From: Streptomyces sp. NBC_01142
Lineage (GTDB): Bacteria > Actinomycetota > Actinomycetes > Streptomycetales > Streptomycetaceae
DNA: 64,000 nucleotides
Assembly (NCBI RefSeq): GCF_026341125.1
Contig: NZ_JAPEOR010000001.1
Location: forward strand, 1,984,001 to 2,048,000
Direction: 5' to 3'
A program made the position numbers and the translations under genes. The notes under the pieces were generated by a model, which did not search any database, was not told the DNA's origin, and saw only the letters and a list, made by a program, of their open reading frames with translations. Each line of letters begins with the position of its first letter. The stretch's first letter is position 1. Shown here in pieces: positions 42,994 through 53,000 of the stretch.

Positions 42994-44479
42994 GCGAAGA
43001 GAGGTCATCGAGGAGGAACTCGAGGCCGAGTACGCGGGGGTCGGCTGGTGGGGCTCGCTCTACCGCGCACCGCGGCGGCGCCGCTGGTACCGGCTCATCC
43101 CGGTCGAGGAGATCAGCGGCGAGCAGCGGTCCGAGCTGCTCGCCTGGCAGACGCGGCCGCGTCGCCCCGACCTCGTCCCGGTGGTGCCCGGAGAGCGGGG
43201 CGAGCAGCGGCAGTTCGCGGACCGCTGGTACCAGATCGTCTGCTACGAGACCGACGCCGAGCGCAGCCTCGCCGACGCGGTCGCCGAGCCCGAACCGACC
43301 CGTCGGCTCGCCTCCGTGGCCGACGTGATCCGGGCACTTCCGGGCTGGCGCGAGGCGATGGGCACCGGCCTGGTGCCGCTGCCCGCCGACACCGTGCTCG
43401 CCGGGCACCGGCCGCTGCTGCTGCCGCTGCCGGCCTGGGGCTCCCCCTCCCTCGGACAGGTCTTCGCCGAGCCGGAGCGGGTGGCTCATCTGACGCCCGA
43501 GGCGGTACGCGGCCTGCCGTCCGGCGGCCGCGCCCCCGACCTGTACGCGCTGGGCGTCGCGGCGCTGCGCTGCTTCGGGACACTGCCGTACGACGACACG
43601 GAGCGGCTCCTCCAACGGACCTCCTGTGCCGCCGTGTTCGGGGACCAGCGGCGCGATGGCCGGCTGCCTTCGTGGATGCGCCGCGTGGAGCCGGTGCGGA
43701 AGGTGCTGCAACAACTGTGCGACCTCACCGGCCCCCGGGCCGCGGGGTCCGGCGACGCGGATCCGTGGCAGCTGGCCGACGCCCTCGATCAGGCACGACG
43801 CGCGATGGACCCGCTGACGGCGGTACGTTCCCTCCGGGCCGCGGGTGAACCCCGCAAGGCCGTTGGGCTCGCCCACGCGGCGCTGGTCGACCAGCCGGGC
43901 TCCCCGCTGCTGCTCCTCGCGGCCGAGATCGCCCACCAGGATCTGGGGGAGCCGTTGGAGGCGCTGTCGCTGCTGGAACGCGCGGTACAGGCGGACCCGG
44001 AGCGCAGTCAGGCCTACGCGGCACAGCTGTCGATCATCGGCGGCCTGTGGTCCGTCGTCCAGGGCCGGCTCGCCGGGGCCACCAACGGCTCCTTCGCCCA
44101 CCGGCTCCATGCGACGGCCCGCGCGGCCTTCGACCGCCTGCCGCCCGAATCGCGCCGGGAACACGCTCACGAGATGGCCCGCTGCCTCATCGGCCAGGGC
44201 GAACTGGTCGAGGCCAGCGCCTTCGTGCACCACTGGCTGCACGACGGGGACACGCTGATGTGGTGGCGCTTCGACCTCATGCTCGACTACGCCGAGACCT
44301 TCCTGAGGCTCGGCCGCCTCGAAGCCGCCGCCCAGATCGCCGACCAGGTCAAGGCGGGACTGCGCCGCATCCGGGAGAGCGGCCGGATGGACCGGCGCGA
44401 CATCCATGAACACGGCATGCGGTACGCGGACTTCGTACGAGATCTGCACGAGGCACGGGGCGGGGAGACGGGCACGTGA
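42974..44479 (+). CDS. Pseudokinase-TPR protein
   Basis: A 501-residue protein. Residues 30-260 follow the order of a protein kinase domain: WYQIVCYETDAERSLADAV (hinge), PADTVLAGHRPLLLPL (catalytic-loop place), HLTPEAVRG (APE place) and APDLYALGVAALRCFG (F-helix). The key Lys, HRD Asp and DFG Asp are absent, so it is probably a pseudokinase. The rest forms TPR-like helices (RSLRAAGEPRKAVGLAHAAL; LGEPLEALSLLERAVQADPE). The ATG overlaps the Hsp70 gene by 20 bases; the next gene starts within its stop. Confidence 0.65.
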   Translation: MTTVVGERREVIEEELEAEYAGVGWWGSLYRAPRRRRWYRLIPVEEISGEQRSELLAWQTRPRRPDLVPVVPGERGEQRQFADRWYQIVCYETDAERSLADAVAEPEPTRRLASVADVIRALPGWREAMGTGLVPLPADTVLAGHRPLLLPLPAWGSPSLGQVFAEPERVAHLTPEAVRGLPSGGRAPDLYALGVAALRCFGTLPYDDTERLLQRTSCAAVFGDQRRDGRLPSWMRRVEPVRKVLQQLCDLTGPRAAGSGDADPWQLADALDQARRAMDPLTAVRSLRAAGEPRKAVGLAHAALVDQPGSPLLLLAAEIAHQDLGEPLEALSLLERAVQADPERSQAYAAQLSIIGGLWSVVQGRLAGATNGSFAHRLHATARAAFDRLPPESRREHAHEMARCLIGQGELVEASAFVHHWLHDGDTLMWWRFDLMLDYAETFLRLGRLEAAAQIADQVKAGLRRIRESGRMDRRDIHEHGMRYADFVRDLHEARGGETGT

Positions 44480-46026
44480 TCACGATTCTGCTGGCGGGCG
44501 TCCTTCCGCTGCTGTTCCTGTCGACGGTGGCCAGCGCCGCGTACTTCCTCGTGGTGCTGCCGAGCCTGTGGCGGCTGCCGTACGAGCAGTCCCTGGCCCT
44601 GCTCGACAGCGACGACCGAGACGAGCTGGAGCGGGCCGACCGGCTGCTCGGGCAGGCGCTCAACGCCGGGCCCCGGGGACGGGCGCTCGGCCGGATCCGG
44701 TTCGCGCAGGCCCATGTGCGGGCGATGCTGGGGACGTACGAACCCGCCCGCTACGGTGCCGCCGCGACCGTGCTCGACGAGCTGATCACCGCCGAGGGCC
44801 GCACCGAACACACCGCCTACCTGGAGCTGTGGGTGCAGGCGCGGCTGGAGAACCACGACCGCGTCACCGATCTCTACACCGAGCACCGCGACCTCCTGGA
44901 CGCCCGCCCGCAGAGCCGCCGCATCGCCGCCATCTCCCACCTCCAGCTGGCCGCCGGGCACTGGCGGCGGCGGGAGACCGACGGATCCCTGCACCACTTC
45001 GACCGGGTCCGGGAACTCGGCGAACTCACCGAGAAGATCCCGCCCGAGGTCAACGACCTCCAGCTTGTCAAGGGCGTCCAGGCGGTGTTCGACGGGCGGA
45101 CCGACGAGGCCCGAGCCGCGTTCGGCGACGCGCGGAAGCGGTCCGCCGAGCGGGGACTGCCGACTGTGGAGGCCGAGTTGGGGCTGCTCGTCTGCGACTG
45201 GGCGGACGGCGACCCCCAGCGGCTGGGCGAATGGCTGGGACACCTGGCGGAGGAGGTGGAGCAGAACCCTCCGGAAGACGGCACGGCGGAGCTCCTGCGC
45301 ACCGGCATCGCGCTGCTGAGGCTCCTGACGCTCCTGCGGGAATGGCTGCTCAGGCCCGCCCTGTCCGGGGCACCGTCGGCGGCCGACTTCGGGGAGCTGA
45401 GGCGGCGGGGGGACGCGCTGCGCGAGGCCGACCCCGAACTCGGTGACGCCTGCCTCGTCGACGGCCTGGTCCGCTACTACTTCGCCCTGGACCAGTCCGA
45501 GCGCGAAGGGGCCCTCGCCGTGCTGGAGAGCGGCACCGGGTTGGCCAAGGGCATCCTGCTGCCCGAGGTGCTGGACCTCATGGAGCGCGAGCGCGCGCTC
45601 GGCGGGGAGGGAGACGCCATCTCGCGCTTCCGCGTCCTCGTGGAGGAGCTCCACGACGATCCCGAAGGCTCGGAGGAGAACCGGGCCCAGTACCGGCGCC
45701 TCAAGGCGAAGTTCACCCGGTTCGGGGACCCCGGCGACCTCGAGGACGGGGCCGTTCCGAACCAGCGGGTCCCGCTGGACGACCACCGGCGCCGCTCGGC
45801 GGCGCTCCGCAGCCGCGTCGAACTCATCCTGTACCCGAGACTCCGGGATCTCGCCGACGACGACCCCGCACGCGGCGCCGTGCGCGAGCTGCTGGACGAA
45901 CTCGAGCAGGCGTCCTCGGTGTACGTCGAGGGCGCCGAGGTCCTGCACGGCGCCGAGCGCAACCTCATCACCAGTACCGGACAGATCCTGCTGCCCGAGG
46001 AGCCTGATGACCAGGATCGTGCCTAG
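44476..46026 (+). CDS. Membrane-anchored TPR-like protein
   Basis: A 516-residue protein. A single N-terminal hydrophobic segment (ITILLAGVLPLLFLSTVASA and beyond) anchors it in the membrane. Helical repeat pairs follow with the DELERADRLLGQALNAGPRG and VQAVFDGRTDEARAAFGDAR patterns, in the style of TPR and protein-interaction scaffolds. The C-terminal part is charged. It starts at a GTG inside the stop of the preceding gene (GTGA). It could bring the operon's complex to the membrane. Confidence 0.7.
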   Translation: MITILLAGVLPLLFLSTVASAAYFLVVLPSLWRLPYEQSLALLDSDDRDELERADRLLGQALNAGPRGRALGRIRFAQAHVRAMLGTYEPARYGAAATVLDELITAEGRTEHTAYLELWVQARLENHDRVTDLYTEHRDLLDARPQSRRIAAISHLQLAAGHWRRRETDGSLHHFDRVRELGELTEKIPPEVNDLQLVKGVQAVFDGRTDEARAAFGDARKRSAERGLPTVEAELGLLVCDWADGDPQRLGEWLGHLAEEVEQNPPEDGTAELLRTGIALLRLLTLLREWLLRPALSGAPSAADFGELRRRGDALREADPELGDACLVDGLVRYYFALDQSEREGALAVLESGTGLAKGILLPEVLDLMERERALGGEGDAISRFRVLVEELHDDPEGSEENRAQYRRLKAKFTRFGDPGDLEDGAVPNQRVPLDDHRRRSAALRSRVELILYPRLRDLADDDPARGAVRELLDELEQASSVYVEGAEVLHGAERNLITSTGQILLPEEPDDQDRA

Positions 46027-46303
46027 CCGGCCGAACGGGGCCGTGCCCCGGCGTCTGGCCGGTCTCCTGCCCGGCAGACGCCGTACGGCGGACCACGCCG
46101 GGCTGCTCGACCGGCTCGCGCCCGTGGAGCACCGTCCCGCGGCGGACGAGGAGCAGCTCTTCGAACAGGCCTCGCTGGCCCGGGTGCTGCTCCTCATGGT
46201 GAAGGTGGACCAGGAGGCCGAGTATCTGCTCTGCCGGGAGCTGGCCGAGCACGCGCTCGGCAGCGTGCCCGAACCCCGCGACGGAACAGAGGCCTCGGAC
46301 TGA
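46007..46303 (+). CDS. Small hypothetical protein in TIR operon
   Basis: A 98-residue protein of no known family. The N-terminal third is basic (RRLAGLLPGRRRTA), the rest is helical and acidic (EEQLFEQASLARVLLLMVKV and QEAEYLLCRELAEHALG). The ATG overlaps the preceding gene by 20 bases and GAGGAG stands just before it. Coupling to both neighbours argues that it is real. A small adaptor or lid for one of the TPR proteins is possible. Confidence 0.65.
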   Translation: MTRIVPSRPNGAVPRRLAGLLPGRRRTADHAGLLDRLAPVEHRPAADEEQLFEQASLARVLLLMVKVDQEAEYLLCRELAEHALGSVPEPRDGTEASD

Positions 46304-46393
46304 GGCCCCTTCTCCGTCCCGGGCACACCGCTCTCGTGTCCGCAATCCCCGACCTCCCCGCCGTCTTTCCCTCTGTCACCGGAAGGGGCACCC

Positions 46394-48274
46394 GTGACCG
46401 GCACCGGCCGTGACCACGCATTCCAGGAGATCCGCCCCGTACAGGCGCTGCAGATGCCCGCCTTCGAGTTCACGGAGGTCAGGGGGCACGACGACGTCGC
46501 CGAACACGACCGGCGCCTGGAGGAGATCGCCCGCGAACACGCCGCCAAGGCCGCCTCGCAGACCGCGCTGGTCCTGGCACCGCCCGCCGATTCGCTGGTC
46601 GAGATGTCGCTCGATCTGGGCTCCGACGGGGAGGAACTGCTGGCGGACGCCCGGGCGAACGCCCGCGACGGCCGGCACGACGTGGCGCTGGAGCAGCTGG
46701 AGGAGTATCTGCGGCCGGCCCCCGAGCACCAGGAGGCCCGCTATCTGCGCGCGTACTGTCTGTACCACCTGGGCGGGCAGCACCACCTGAAGGCACTGCG
46801 GATCCTGCGCCCCCTGCGCGACGAGCCGGTGGAAGCCGACCTGCGCGAGCGGATCAGTGACCTCCGCCGCGAACTGCGCCGCCGTCTCACCCCGCTTGAG
46901 GTCACCGCGTACACCGGGACGGCCAGGTCCGATCCCCTGGGTGCGTTGGCCCGCGTGGAGGCGTTCCTGGAGCTGGCCCCGGAAGAGGGCACACTGTCCT
47001 ACCTCCTCGCCCTCGGCCAGTCGCGGGGCGGTGATCTGGAAGAGGCCCTCGACACGGCCACCCGTGGCGCCGCCGAGGCCGATGTCGATCAGGAGCAGGT
47101 CGCTGCGCTGGCGCGCAGGCTGCGGCTCGCGCTCCTGGCGCCGGTCGCCGCGCCGGCCGTCACCGCGTTCAAGGCCGGTGACCTGCACCGCGCCCGCGGC
47201 GAGCTGTTCCGCATGGACCCCCGATGGCGCGCGAACATGGTCCTTGACGACTTCGACGCCTATCTCGCCCTCCTGGTCGACCACCCGTCCCTGACGCCGC
47301 CCGCGCCGCGTCTGCCCGCCGATCGCACCGAGGACCTCTACTCGCTGATCGCCGAATCCGACGGGCAGCATGCCGCCGTGCTGATGCAGACCGGTCGCGC
47401 CGACGAGGCGGAGCGGCTGCTGGCCCATGTGCTGTCCCTGGTGCCGGACTTCCCCTGGCTCAACTTCCTCTACGCGGCCTGCCTCTACCGACTGGGCCGC
47501 GAGCCCGACCGCGCCGCGGCCTGCGCCGAGATCGCCCGGCGGGACCCCGCCATCGCCCAGGCCGACCAGCTGCTGGAGGCGATCAGGGGCTGGCAGGAGG
47601 CCGCGGTGATCAACCCCGCGCTGGACGAGTACGTCGCCGCCATGGAATCCGTACGGGGCGAGGTGTCCGCCGACCGGCTGGAGGCACTGCGCAAGCGGAT
47701 GGCCGTGCTGGAACGCGGGCTCCCCGCGCTGCGCGAGGCGGCCCGGACCGAACGGGGAGCTCAGGTCGTCCGGGAGCTCGGGGAGGCGATCGGGCAGCGG
47801 CTCGCGGAGGTCACCGACGCCATGGCCGTGCACCGCCTGTACGAGAAGTACGAGGGCATCATGTCCACGGCCAAGGGCGGAGTATCGGACGCGTCGGCGG
47901 CGGACCGGCTCGCCCGTTCGCTCGACGGCCTGGCGGCGGAGATCAAGAACACCCGCCGCCGCGCCGATAAGGGCGGCCCGGGGAATCAGCTCGACGAGCT
48001 GGCGGCACTCGTGACCCTCCGCCGCACGGAACTCGACCGAGTGACGGCGGCTGTGCGGGTGTCCGATCTCGTACGGCGCTTCAATCAGCTGGCCGAACGA
48101 CAGTCCGAACCTCTTGCGCGGCTGCGCGCGGCTCCGTCCGAGGTGCGCGGCACGCTGACCGCGATCCTCAACGAGGCACGGCAGCTGAGCCGCAGTGCCA
48201 AGGGCACCTTGGACGCCCGGGACCGGTCGCTGCTCGACGAGTTGATCGGCACGATCGCGAGGACGCTGCGATGA
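46394..48274 (+). CDS. TPR-like repeat protein
   Basis: A 626-residue protein made of helical repeats. TPR-type pairs include ANARDGRHDVALEQLEEYLR, LLALGQSRGGDLEEALDTA and AAVLMQTGRADEAERLLAHVL, followed by a C-terminal coiled-coil-like part (LRKRMAVLERGLPALREAA and LDELAALVTLRRTELDRV). No enzymatic motif is seen. The start is GTG with GGAAGGGG upstream. The stop overlaps the start of the TIR gene by four bases. Confidence 0.75.
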   Translation: MTGTGRDHAFQEIRPVQALQMPAFEFTEVRGHDDVAEHDRRLEEIAREHAAKAASQTALVLAPPADSLVEMSLDLGSDGEELLADARANARDGRHDVALEQLEEYLRPAPEHQEARYLRAYCLYHLGGQHHLKALRILRPLRDEPVEADLRERISDLRRELRRRLTPLEVTAYTGTARSDPLGALARVEAFLELAPEEGTLSYLLALGQSRGGDLEEALDTATRGAAEADVDQEQVAALARRLRLALLAPVAAPAVTAFKAGDLHRARGELFRMDPRWRANMVLDDFDAYLALLVDHPSLTPPAPRLPADRTEDLYSLIAESDGQHAAVLMQTGRADEAERLLAHVLSLVPDFPWLNFLYAACLYRLGREPDRAAACAEIARRDPAIAQADQLLEAIRGWQEAAVINPALDEYVAAMESVRGEVSADRLEALRKRMAVLERGLPALREAARTERGAQVVRELGEAIGQRLAEVTDAMAVHRLYEKYEGIMSTAKGGVSDASAADRLARSLDGLAAEIKNTRRRADKGGPGNQLDELAALVTLRRTELDRVTAAVRVSDLVRRFNQLAERQSEPLARLRAAPSEVRGTLTAILNEARQLSRSAKGTLDARDRSLLDELIGTIARTLR

Positions 48275-50067
48275 CGACGGACGGAGCGGCGACCGCGTCC
48301 GCGGCCGAGCAGTGGGACGTGTTCATCAGTTACGCCCGCGAGGACTTCATCCAGGCCAAGAGCCTGCACGATGCTCTGAGCGAGTGCGTGACCGCCCGCG
48401 GCGGGACGCCGAGGATCTACCTCGACGTGTCACGCACCGGCACGCCCGTGGGGGCGGACTGGCAGAGCTTCCTCGAGGAAGCCCTCCCCCGCAGTCGCCA
48501 TGTCGTGGCGCTCTATTCGCAGACGTACTTCGACAAGGACGTCTGCCAGTGGGAGCTGCACGAGGCGTACAAGCTGAACCCGCCGGAGGGCGGCCGGCTC
48601 ATCCCGGTGCTCATCGACCCGGAGGCCGCCAAGAAGGTTCCGTACATCGTCAACCGGATCAACTGGATCCCGACGTACAAGCCGCACTGGATCGAGGAGG
48701 TGCGCGAGTCCGTCGGGCTGCGCCCCGCCGGGGCGCGCCCCGTCCTACGGTTCGACACCCCGGTCACCGATGTGGTGGCCGGCCACACGCTGCCCGCCCT
48801 GAGCGTGAGCGGCTCGGCGCAGGGGAGCGCGCCCCGGTGGCCGTCCGGGGCGACGGTCACCCTCGCCGCCGACCCGCCCGTCGCCGGGCTGACCGGCACG
48901 CTCACCGCGCCGGTCACCCGGAACCCGGCCGTTTTCGGCGACCTGGCGTTCCGGACGGCCACGGCCGAGGTGCGGCTCGTCGCCACCGCCCCCGGCTGCG
49001 AACCGGCCGTGACCCCGCCGTTTGCGGTGCGGGCGCCCGCCGAGCAGCCGTCCTGGGACGACGGCGACCGTCCTGTCCTTGCCGCGCTCGGGCGCCCGGT
49101 CTTCTTCCCCGACGGCCGGGCCCTGGCCGTGCGTGACGGGCGGAAGCTGACGATCCACACGGCGGCGTACGAGGCCGCCGGCACCGCGGAGCTCAGGGAG
49201 CGGCCCCGGCTGTGGGCGCGCGGGGAGCGCTGTCTGGCCGTCGCCGACTGGTCGGGGCGGGTGGTCCTCGCAGCCCCGGACGGGACGATGCGGGTCGTGG
49301 ACCTGCCGGCGCCGCACGGTGCGCGGTTCAACGTGCCGGGCGCGCTGGCGTTCGACGGGGACGTGCTGCACATCGGCATGTGGGGAGGGTCCGTGTGGTC
49401 CCTCTCCCTCGACGCCGAGGAGCCGGAGCTGGTGCTGGAACACCGGGCTGGGGTCCAGGTGTTGGTGGCCGGCAACACCGGGCTGCTGGTGGGCGACCTC
49501 GGCGGGAAGCTCACCCACTACGTGCTGGGCAGGGCCAGGGCGGAGCACACTCTGGAACCGCTGCTTCTCGCCATCACGCACGTGCGGGACTACGCACTGA
49601 TCTTCGGTGAACACCGGGTCCACCGGTGGGACCTGGCCAAGGGACAGCTGCTTCAGGTCCCCCAGCCCGTGACCGGGATCACCGGGACGCTCCCGGACGG
49701 CGAGCTGACCGCGATCGTCGACGCGGAGGGCCAAGGCGTCTGTTTCGATGCCGAGTTGGCGGTGCGCGTCGGCTTCCACACGGTGCCCGGCGCCCGGCCC
49801 GTGGGCTCGGGCCGGGGCGGGCGCCTGCTGGTCCTGGAGTATCCCGACGGCTCCCACGCGCTGGTGCGCGACGGCCGCACCACCTATGTCTGCGAGCACC
49901 CGATGGCCGTCTCCCCCGACGGGCGCCGGGCAGCGGTGTCGGACGGGGAACGGCTGCTGATCCTGCCGCCCGAGAAGCTGGGCGGCGGTGTGGCGCCGTC
50001 GGACGCCGACGGGAGCCCGGGTCCGGGGAGAGGCATCACGGATCCGGGGGAGGGGAAGCCCGCATGA
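48271..50067 (+). CDS. TIR-domain protein with beta-propeller C-terminus
   Basis: A 598-residue protein. Residues 15-145 form a TIR domain: WDVFISYAREDF at the start, then RIYLDVSRTGTPVGADW, HVVALYSQTYFDKDVCQWEL with the conserved acidic residue (Glu95) at the place of the NADase glutamate, and INWIPTYKPHW. After a beta-rich linker, residues 270-570 show repeated four-strand blades (FPDGRALAVRDGRKLTIH; DGDVLHIGMWGGSVWSLSL), a WD40-like propeller. A TIR with this glutamate can be an NAD-cleaving effector; the propeller may keep it silent until triggered. Confidence 0.85.
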   Translation: MTTDGAATASAAEQWDVFISYAREDFIQAKSLHDALSECVTARGGTPRIYLDVSRTGTPVGADWQSFLEEALPRSRHVVALYSQTYFDKDVCQWELHEAYKLNPPEGGRLIPVLIDPEAAKKVPYIVNRINWIPTYKPHWIEEVRESVGLRPAGARPVLRFDTPVTDVVAGHTLPALSVSGSAQGSAPRWPSGATVTLAADPPVAGLTGTLTAPVTRNPAVFGDLAFRTATAEVRLVATAPGCEPAVTPPFAVRAPAEQPSWDDGDRPVLAALGRPVFFPDGRALAVRDGRKLTIHTAAYEAAGTAELRERPRLWARGERCLAVADWSGRVVLAAPDGTMRVVDLPAPHGARFNVPGALAFDGDVLHIGMWGGSVWSLSLDAEEPELVLEHRAGVQVLVAGNTGLLVGDLGGKLTHYVLGRARAEHTLEPLLLAITHVRDYALIFGEHRVHRWDLAKGQLLQVPQPVTGITGTLPDGELTAIVDAEGQGVCFDAELAVRVGFHTVPGARPVGSGRGGRLLVLEYPDGSHALVRDGRTTYVCEHPMAVSPDGRRAAVSDGERLLILPPEKLGGGVAPSDADGSPGPGRGITDPGEGKPA

Positions 50068-53000
50068 CATCCCGCAGGGCGCTGGAGAACCGGCCCGATG
50101 TGCTGTGGCGCATGGTCGGGCACCTGTGGTCGCGCCTCGAAGAGGGGGAGCGGCTCACCCAGGGACAGCTGGACGCCGTGGTCGAAGGGTTCTTCCGGAT
50201 CGGAGTACATCCCGGCACCGACCCGCCGACCGCGCTGCGCCTGCTGGCCCGCGCCCACCGGCTGGACGGCTCGAACCCCAAGCACCCGTACCACGTCGGG
50301 CTGCTCTACCTGCGGCACGGCCGACCGGAAGCGGCCGTCCGCTGGCTGACGGCAGCCGCCGCCCTGTCTCCCGTCAACCACCGTATCTGGGCCCATCTGA
50401 GCCTCGCGTACAGGGGACTCCACGAGCATCGGAAGGACACCCCCGACTACACCGGGGAGGATCGCGCCCGGGCCGAGGCGATCGCCGGCACGGTCCGTGC
50501 GGGCCGCGACGACTTCGACCCGGAGGCCGCCGAGCCCACGCTGCCGCTGCTGCGGCCCGGGGAATGCCGGTGGACGGGAATCCACGACATGGCGGCCGAC
50601 GGCCGGCTGCACGGCACGACGGCCGAGCGGACCAGGGACGTACTCGCCGCCGAACTGGAGGGCGTTGCCGAGCTGGCGGGCCGCCGCCGGGGCGGGTGTG
50701 CCGCGTTCACCGTCCTGGCCGTGCAGTGGATGGTGTACGGCTACCCGACCGCGACCGTGCGCAGGCTGGCGAAGAGACTGCCGCCCGACGACGGCCCGGC
50801 GACCCGCATGCTGGACCTGGTCTGCGACCTCCTCGAGACCGATCGTGGCGAACTCCCGGACCGGCTCGCGGCCTGTCTGGCCGACCGCTCCCTCCCCGAC
50901 CTGCTCGTCGCGCTGCTCCACCGGCGGCGACTGTTCTGGCGCCCGCTCCGGTTCCCGGACCTGGGCGCCCACGCGGCCGCCAGGGAATTCACCGACGGCG
51001 ACCCGGCCAGGCACGAGAAGGCCCTGCAGTCGGCGTGGAACGCGCTCGGCGCCGGACCTCCCGAGCCGATGGCGGACGTCCCGAACCCGTCGGGGCCCGC
51101 CGAGCCGGAGGCCACGGGCCCCGACGAGCGGCTGGTGATGTTCGAGGAGGTGGCCGCCCGGCTGACCGGCGTGGTGGACCACGCACTGGCCCACGCCAAA
51201 CTCCTGGGCAGGACCACGGTGGGTGACGAGGCCGACTTCCGTCGGATTTCGGGGGACAAGGACGTCCTGACGGAGATGGTGGACCGTCTGGAGACCTCGC
51301 GGAAGTCCTGGTTGGAGGCTCTCCAGCGGTTCAAGGACGCCGAGCCGACCGGTCTGGTCATGGCGTTCGAGGACTTTCGTCAGCGGGTGGAGGAGTGCGA
51401 GGCGCGGTTCCAGAAGTCTCCGGGCAGTGTGCGGAAGGTCCTGGACAGGAAGGTCGGCCGGAATCTGGCGGCGCGGCAGAAGGAGTTCGGGTCGGCCGCA
51501 CCCGCGCCCTCGGAGCACGCGCTGGCTCTCGAGGAGCGGCTGTCCGACCTGGAGGCGCAACGGCCCTCGGCGGCTCCGGCCGACGGCCCGGCGGCAACCG
51601 GTCAGCGCCCCTCTTCCCCGCCGCCGCCCGCCGATGCCGGCGCACGCGAGCGGGTGGCCCACGCCCTCGACGCCGCCGAACGCCGGCTCGACGACAACTT
51701 CGCCGAAGCCTGGCAGACGCTGGACGCCTATCCTGCGCGGCTGAGGAACGGGGAGGCCGTCACCCTGCTGCGCGCCTATCTCGGCGGACACCAGGCGGAG
51801 GCCGAACTCCGGCTGGGCCGGACGACAGCCGCGCGACGGCGCTGGAGCGGCATGCTCACCGACGACCCCCTGCATCCCGGAGTGCTGCGGAACCTCGCGG
51901 TGGCGCACACCTCGGCGGGGGACCTGGGCCCGGCCGCGCAGGCGTGGAGCCGCTATCTCGAAGCGCTGTACCTGCGGGACATGCTGGCCGGGGACATCCG
52001 CCGCGGCGCCGCCGACCGCGCCGAGCTGCACGGCGTGCTGGCCGGTTCCTTCGGCACGGCCGCGCTGTACGCGCGCTCCGCGCCCGGCGCCGAGCTGGAC
52101 GGGGACGTGCGGCAGATCGCCCCCGTCCTGGCCGGCACCGGCAAGGTCGCGATCACCGTCGCCCACCTACGGCTGGAAGAGCTCAACCACACACTCTCGC
52201 ACCGCAGCCCGACTCTGCTTCTCGGCGTCGGCCGCTCCGTCGGGGAAGCGGAGCTGGCCGCCGCGCGGGACCGTCGCACGACCGCGGTCGAAGCAGCCGT
52301 ACGGGCGCTCCCGGCCAGGGTGCGGGACCCCTTCGAGAAGCTGTGCCGCCAGGCCGTCGACGAGGCGCACCGCGAAGCCTCCGAGACGAACGGGCGCACC
52401 CGCAGGCCGGGCGACGAGGCCGAGGAACAGGCGCACATGGACTGGGCGCGCGGGCGGATCCTGTGGAAGCTGCGGATCGCCAAGGGCGTCATGGGAGCGG
52501 ACGCGGACTGGCCGCTCACCGAGTACTCCGGCGACGTGATCCGGAATCTGCGCCTCATCGACGAGCTGCCCCTGGACGCGGCGGACGAGGCAGTGCTGCG
52601 CAGCGCCCAGCAGCTGGGGACCCCGGGCGACCCCAAGAAGTTCGTCGAACGGCACAACCAACTCTCCGAACTCGCCTGTCGATTCGCGCTGGGGCAGATC
52701 TTCGAGGCGTCCGAGGAGAGCGCGTCCGGCGCCGCCACGCACGACTTCCCCGACCGGTTCCGGCGCATCGGCCGCTCCTGGGGACGCAACAGCGACGCGA
52801 TTCCCGAGGAGTACGCCGATCGCCTCGACGACCCCACGCGGCTCTACCAGTCGTCCGCGAGGTCGGCGTTCGCGATCCTGGGGTCCTCGGGTGCCCCCAC
52901 CGACGACCGGGAGCGCGGCATCGTCGCGGCCGCCGTGACCGGATTGGAGCGCTGGGTGAAACGACTGCCCGGGGCCACCGGCCCCGCCCGCGCCCTGGCC

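Noticed and set aside
44287..46548. Open frame of 753 codons on the minus strand inside the TIR operon
   Set aside because: Antisense to coupled TPR-type genes on the plus strand, with composition typical of a shadow frame.
49626..50063. Upstream extension of the 1208-residue TPR-like protein
   Set aside because: This part overlaps the end of the TIR/propeller gene in another frame and looks like Arg/Gly-rich shadow sequence; the ATGA overlap at 50064 is the natural start.
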